Below the pieces are notes generated by a model. It was not told the origin of the DNA, did no database searches, and saw only the letters and a list, made by a program, of their open reading frames with translations. A stretch of 7,787 nt of DNA from CAZTLI01 sp964614375 (lineage in GTDB: Bacteria > Chloroflexota > Anaerolineae > Aggregatilineales > Phototrophicaceae): the NCBI GenBank assembly GCA_964614375.1, contig CAZTLI010000254.1, positions 1-7,787 on the forward strand. Direction: 5' to 3'. How positions within the stretch are numbered: position 1 is the first letter of the stretch; the number at the start of each line of letters is the position of its first letter. Positions 5,861-7,787 of this stretch are shown piece by piece. Made by a program: the position numbers and the translations under genes.

Positions 5861-6172
5861 ATGATTGCGCGATTCTGGCACGGGGTGACACCTGCTGACA
5901 AAGCCGACAGTTATTACGACTATCTGCAAAAAACGGGCATCCCACACTATCAGGCGACGGCAGGCAATGCCGGAGTTTATGTCATGCGCCGGATTGAAGG
6001 CGACAAGGCCCACTTCCTGCTGATGACGTTGTGGGAGTCGCTGGCGGCTGTCGAGCGATTCGCGGGCACGCCCCTCGATAAAGCGCACTACTATCCCGAA
6101 GACGCCGATTATCTGCTCGAAATGGAAGAGACCGTCATCCACTATGATGTGCTGCCTGCGGTCAGCAAGTAA
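5861..6172 (+). CDS. Small ABM-like (dimeric alpha-beta barrel) protein
   Basis: This 103-residue protein looks like the antibiotic biosynthesis monooxygenase / dimeric alpha-beta barrel group: IARFWHGVT strand (2-10), a helix with KADSYYDYL (14-22), the GNAGVYVMRR strand (35-44), AHFLLMTLWES (50-60), a second helix AAVERFAG (62-69), AHYYPEDADYLLE (75-87) and a final strand VIHYDVL (92-98). The TLWES strand-helix junction is typical of these proteins. Family members include cofactor-free monooxygenases, heme-degrading enzymes and proteins of unknown role, so the reaction cannot be assigned. The start codon lies one base after the stop of the membrane-protein gene, and its Shine-Dalgarno (GGAG, 5853-5856) lies inside that gene's last codons. 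The two are therefore translationally coupled and likely act together. It would be cytoplasmic and homodimeric by family analogy. The length is normal for a single-domain member. Confidence 0.75.
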   Translation: MIARFWHGVTPADKADSYYDYLQKTGIPHYQATAGNAGVYVMRRIEGDKAHFLLMTLWESLAAVERFAGTPLDKAHYYPEDADYLLEMEETVIHYDVLPAVSK

Positions 6173-6209
6173 CAGGTGTTACGCACGGAGGCCCAGCAAA
6201 AGGGCTGAA

Positions 6210-6230
6210 AGAGCGCTGATAGAACGCTCT
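6210..6230. terminator. Hairpin in the convergent spacer 6173-6305
   Basis: AGAGCG (6210-6215) and CGCTCT (6225-6230) form a perfect 6-bp stem with a 9-base loop, 37 bases after the ABM-like gene. On the minus strand the stem is followed by TTTC, so it fits slightly better as a terminator for the methyltransferase gene than for the operon. A smaller stem, GCCC (6191-6194) with GGGC (6202-6205), precedes it. A weak terminator role is possible. Confidence 0.3.
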
Positions 6231-6278
6231 CTGCCAGACCAGGTGTTGTTGAAACCGGACAGCCGTTCGTGCGTTTTA

Positions 6279-6303
6279 ATTCGCCGCAAGCTGCAATGCG
6301 AAT
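6279..6303. terminator. Stem-loop directly after the methyltransferase stop codon
   Basis: ATTCGC (6279-6284) pairs with GCGAAT (6298-6303), and an inner GCA/TGC pair (6286-6288, 6292-6294) can extend it across an asymmetric interior loop. It begins two bases beyond the methyltransferase TAG on the minus strand. There is no T-tract, so it may protect the transcript 3' end rather than terminate it. Confidence 0.25.
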
Positions 6304-6305
6304 CG

Positions 6306-7049
6306 CTATTTTCTCACAATATTAATCTGATTGACACCGTAGCGCAGGGGTATCCACGTCGTGCGGGTGATGACCTGCAAAAATGCCGGGAAGCCGAACA
6401 GCCCGAACTGCACCATTTTCGGCACTAGCGGCCAATAAGGGACATCCCATAACCCATCACCAAATTGCTTGATGACCGTAAATCCAGCCGCTTCGCACCA
6501 CGCGCGCCAGACATCGGGTGGATGACAATTGATGTGTGTCTTGTCTTTGCCGATGGCGTCCGTTTCGCGGTCTTTATAACGGCGGAAACTGTATTCCGGG
6601 TGCGGCGTGGCGAACAAAAACAGGCCGCCGGGTTTCAGGATGCGATAGACACCCTGTATCGTCGCTTCGGGGTCGGGCAAATGTTCGACGAGATGCAGCG
6701 CGACGACGGCGCTCAATTCACCGTCGGCAAAGCGGCTGAAATCCGTCGCATCGCCCTGAACAATCTCCGCACGCGGCGCATTCTGCCGACTCTCGCGCAC
6801 ACTGCGTTCAATCAAATCCACGCCATAACACTGGAAATCGTCTTGCAGCAAACCGAGCAAATGCCCCAGTCCACAACCCATTTCCAGCAGTTTGCCCCCT
6901 GTCGGCGCATAGCGGCGCACCAGCGCGGCATAGTAGCGGCGGGCGAACCAATACATGCTGAAGCGCCCCATGCCTCTATCGCTGTAATTCCAGCTATCAA
7001 AATACTCGTCCGTATAGTGTTCATACGGCACGCGCGGTTTATCCGTCAC
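6306..7049 (-). CDS. Class I SAM-dependent methyltransferase (Methyltransf_11/UbiE-like fold)
   Basis: This 247-residue cytoplasmic enzyme would transfer a methyl group from S-adenosylmethionine to an unknown acceptor. The Rossmann-fold motifs are complete and in order: motif I LLEMGCGLG (54-62), the acidic ribose-binding GVD (76-78), GDATDF (99-104) contacting adenine, the HLVEHLPDP stretch (119-127) and LKPGG (138-142). The N-terminal region (9-46) is rich in Tyr, Trp and Arg and probably forms a lid. The C-terminal 50 residues are aromatic and hydrophobic (WDVPYWPLVP, FGLFGFPAFL), which could suit a lipid or membrane-linked acceptor (inference). The start is GTG, chosen because GGAG lies 5 bases upstream of it and no better start is seen. 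It is transcribed in the same direction as the metallophosphoesterase but 108 bases away, with a palindrome between, so a shared operon is uncertain. Substrate cannot be told from sequence. Confidence 0.88.
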   Translation of the reverse strand: MTDKPRVPYEHYTDEYFDSWNYSDRGMGRFSMYWFARRYYAALVRRYAPTGGKLLEMGCGLGHLLGLLQDDFQCYGVDLIERSVRESRQNAPRAEIVQGDATDFSRFADGELSAVVALHLVEHLPDPEATIQGVYRILKPGGLFLFATPHPEYSFRRYKDRETDAIGKDKTHINCHPPDVWRAWCEAAGFTVIKQFGDGLWDVPYWPLVPKMVQFGLFGFPAFLQVITRTTWIPLRYGVNQINIVRK

Positions 7050-7080
7050 AGGTACTCCGTGTGGGTTGATTGTTGCGCGA

Positions 7081-7086
7081 ATGATA
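7081..7086 (-). promoter_or_regulatory. Weak candidate -10 element of the methyltransferase gene
   Basis: On the minus strand this reads TATCAT, 5 of 6 matches to TATAAT. It would start transcription near 7074, about 25 bases before the GTG codon. No good -35 is present at 16-18 bases, so support is limited. Confidence 0.22.
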
Positions 7087-7109
7087 ATGCGTTACGTGGC
7101 TTGATTAAT

Positions 7110-7139
7110 CGTAAGGGTGGTTCGCGAACCACGCCTACG
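7110..7139. repeat. REP-like 30-bp palindrome
   Basis: The core GTGGTTCGCGAACCAC (7117-7132) is a perfect 16-base palindrome. Continuing outward, 13 of 15 positions pair in total (mismatches at G7116/G7133 and A7114/C7135), and both ends finish in CGTA/TACG. Short dyads with a GGTTCGCGAACC core and GTAGG/CCTAC ends are a style seen as interspersed repeats between genes in several bacterial lineages; that link comes from memory. It lies in the gap between the metallophosphoesterase stop and the methyltransferase start. A transcript would form a very stable hairpin, which may stabilise the upstream message or reduce read-through. Confidence 0.6.
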
Positions 7140-7157
7140 TTTGTCTATCCCTAACAC

Positions 7158-7739
7158 CTACATCGGCAGCGGCTTGACCGCTTCCGCATCCACGTCATAC
7201 AGATCGAATTCCATCGTTGGCAGATGCAGCACACCATAGGTATGGGACGTAGGCCGCACACTCTTCACCGTGTAAATCGAGCCGGGGTTGATCAGACACC
7301 CGCCTTTCACGCGCATATACAACGGCGTATGGGTGTGCCCGGTAATCATCACATCCACACCCAGATCGCTCATCATCAGGTTGATATAGGTCTTCGATAG
7401 ATGGTCACGATACAAGCCCCACAGGTTATTCCCCGGCTTGCCATGACACATAAAGACCTTGACACCCATGATCTCCGCTTCCCAATCAATCGGCAGCTCT
7501 TTGAGGTATTCGACATTTTCGTCAGAGAGGCCATACGACCACTCATCATGATTACCTTTCACAGTGGGTATCTCGCGCTCACGGAGAACCGTCACCACTG
7601 CGTCGGGGTTCGGCCCCCGACCCACCAGATCCCCCGCACAGAGGATGAGGTCTACCTTATGGATGTGGTCTAGCTTGTCCAGAACTGAGTTGAGCGCGTC
7701 TATATCTCCATGTATATCTGATATGACTCCAATATCCAT
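7158..7739 (-). CDS. Metallophosphoesterase of the YfcE/MJ0936 type
   Basis: This 193-residue cytoplasmic phosphodiesterase has a full calcineurin-like two-metal site: SDIHGD (7-12, Asp8 and His10), GDLVGRGP (36-43, Asp37 bridging the metals), GNHDEW (62-67, Asn63 and catalytic His64), CHGKPG (98-103, His99) and GHTHTP (134-139, His135 and His137), followed by the NPGS loop (151-154). The single compact domain without insertion, and the short length, match the YfcE/MJ0936 phosphodiesterase group; substrate in vivo is unknown for most members. The ATG is supported by AAGG 8 bases upstream. An overlapping ATG four bases earlier is out of frame. It has its own -10 element at the window edge and is followed by the REP-like palindrome. 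All metal ligands expected for activity are present. Confidence 0.92.
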   Translation of the reverse strand: MDIGVISDIHGDIDALNSVLDKLDHIHKVDLILCAGDLVGRGPNPDAVVTVLREREIPTVKGNHDEWSYGLSDENVEYLKELPIDWEAEIMGVKVFMCHGKPGNNLWGLYRDHLSKTYINLMMSDLGVDVMITGHTHTPLYMRVKGGCLINPGSIYTVKSVRPTSHTYGVLHLPTMEFDLYDVDAEAVKPLPM

Positions 7740-7771
7740 CCATGCTACCTTGTATCCAGCTTAATGAGTCC

Positions 7772-7777
7772 ATTATA
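7772..7777 (-). promoter_or_regulatory. -10 element of the metallophosphoesterase gene
   Basis: On the minus strand this is a perfect TATAAT. Transcription would begin near 7765, leaving a leader of about 26 bases before the ATG. The matching -35 would lie just outside the window. Confidence 0.5.
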
Positions 7778-7787
7778 CGACAAGATG

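Noticed and set aside
6465..7154. Plus-strand open frame of 229 codons across the methyltransferase
   Set aside because: It is a shadow of the minus-strand gene, which has all methyltransferase motifs; the plus-strand product shows no recognisable motif.

Overview
This window looks like a piece of a Chloroflexota (Anaerolineae-like) chromosome, probably from a metagenome assembly. The evidence is indirect. The coding sequence is moderately GC-rich. The secreted protein combines a short signal peptide, a Thr/Pro-rich linker (TPTPTPEP) and tandem PPC beta-sandwich domains. There is also an M50B-type membrane peptidase homologue and a REP-like palindrome built around GGTTCGCGAACC. No rRNA, tRNA, CRISPR array, transposase or phage gene is visible.

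Layout. (1) Positions 2-415 hold the 3' part of surE (5'/3'-nucleotidase) on the plus strand. It converges on a small proline-rich protein of unknown function (606-1019, minus), and the spacer between them carries two inverted repeats. (2) A secreted four-domain PPC protein (1197-2714, plus) diverges from that small gene. It converges, over only 34 bases, on an M50B-like membrane metallopeptidase (2749-3522, minus). (3) A solitary HNH endonuclease (3652-4437, plus) follows. It is visibly more AT-rich than its neighbours, has no partner methyltransferase or specificity gene here, and is probably a horizontally acquired defence-type gene. (4) A two-gene operon (4567-6172, plus) encodes a histidine-motif multi-pass membrane protein and, one base after its stop codon, a small protein resembling the antibiotic-biosynthesis-monooxygenase (ABM) / dimeric alpha-beta barrel fold. 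(5) Two minus-strand genes close the window: a class I SAM-dependent methyltransferase (6306-7049, GTG start) and a YfcE-like metallophosphoesterase (7158-7739). A 30-bp REP-like palindrome lies between them.

Most genes look like independent housekeeping or accessory units. The only clearly coupled pair is 4567-5859/5861-6172, which is also the most interesting part. The membrane protein has His/Asp motifs near several helices, in an order that recalls membrane metal-dependent oxygenases such as the Brp/Blh carotene dioxygenases. Its partner resembles small oxidative or decarboxylating alpha-beta barrel proteins. Joint action on a lipophilic substrate is a reasonable hypothesis but is not shown by the sequence. 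I found no complete, clearly new multi-gene system.
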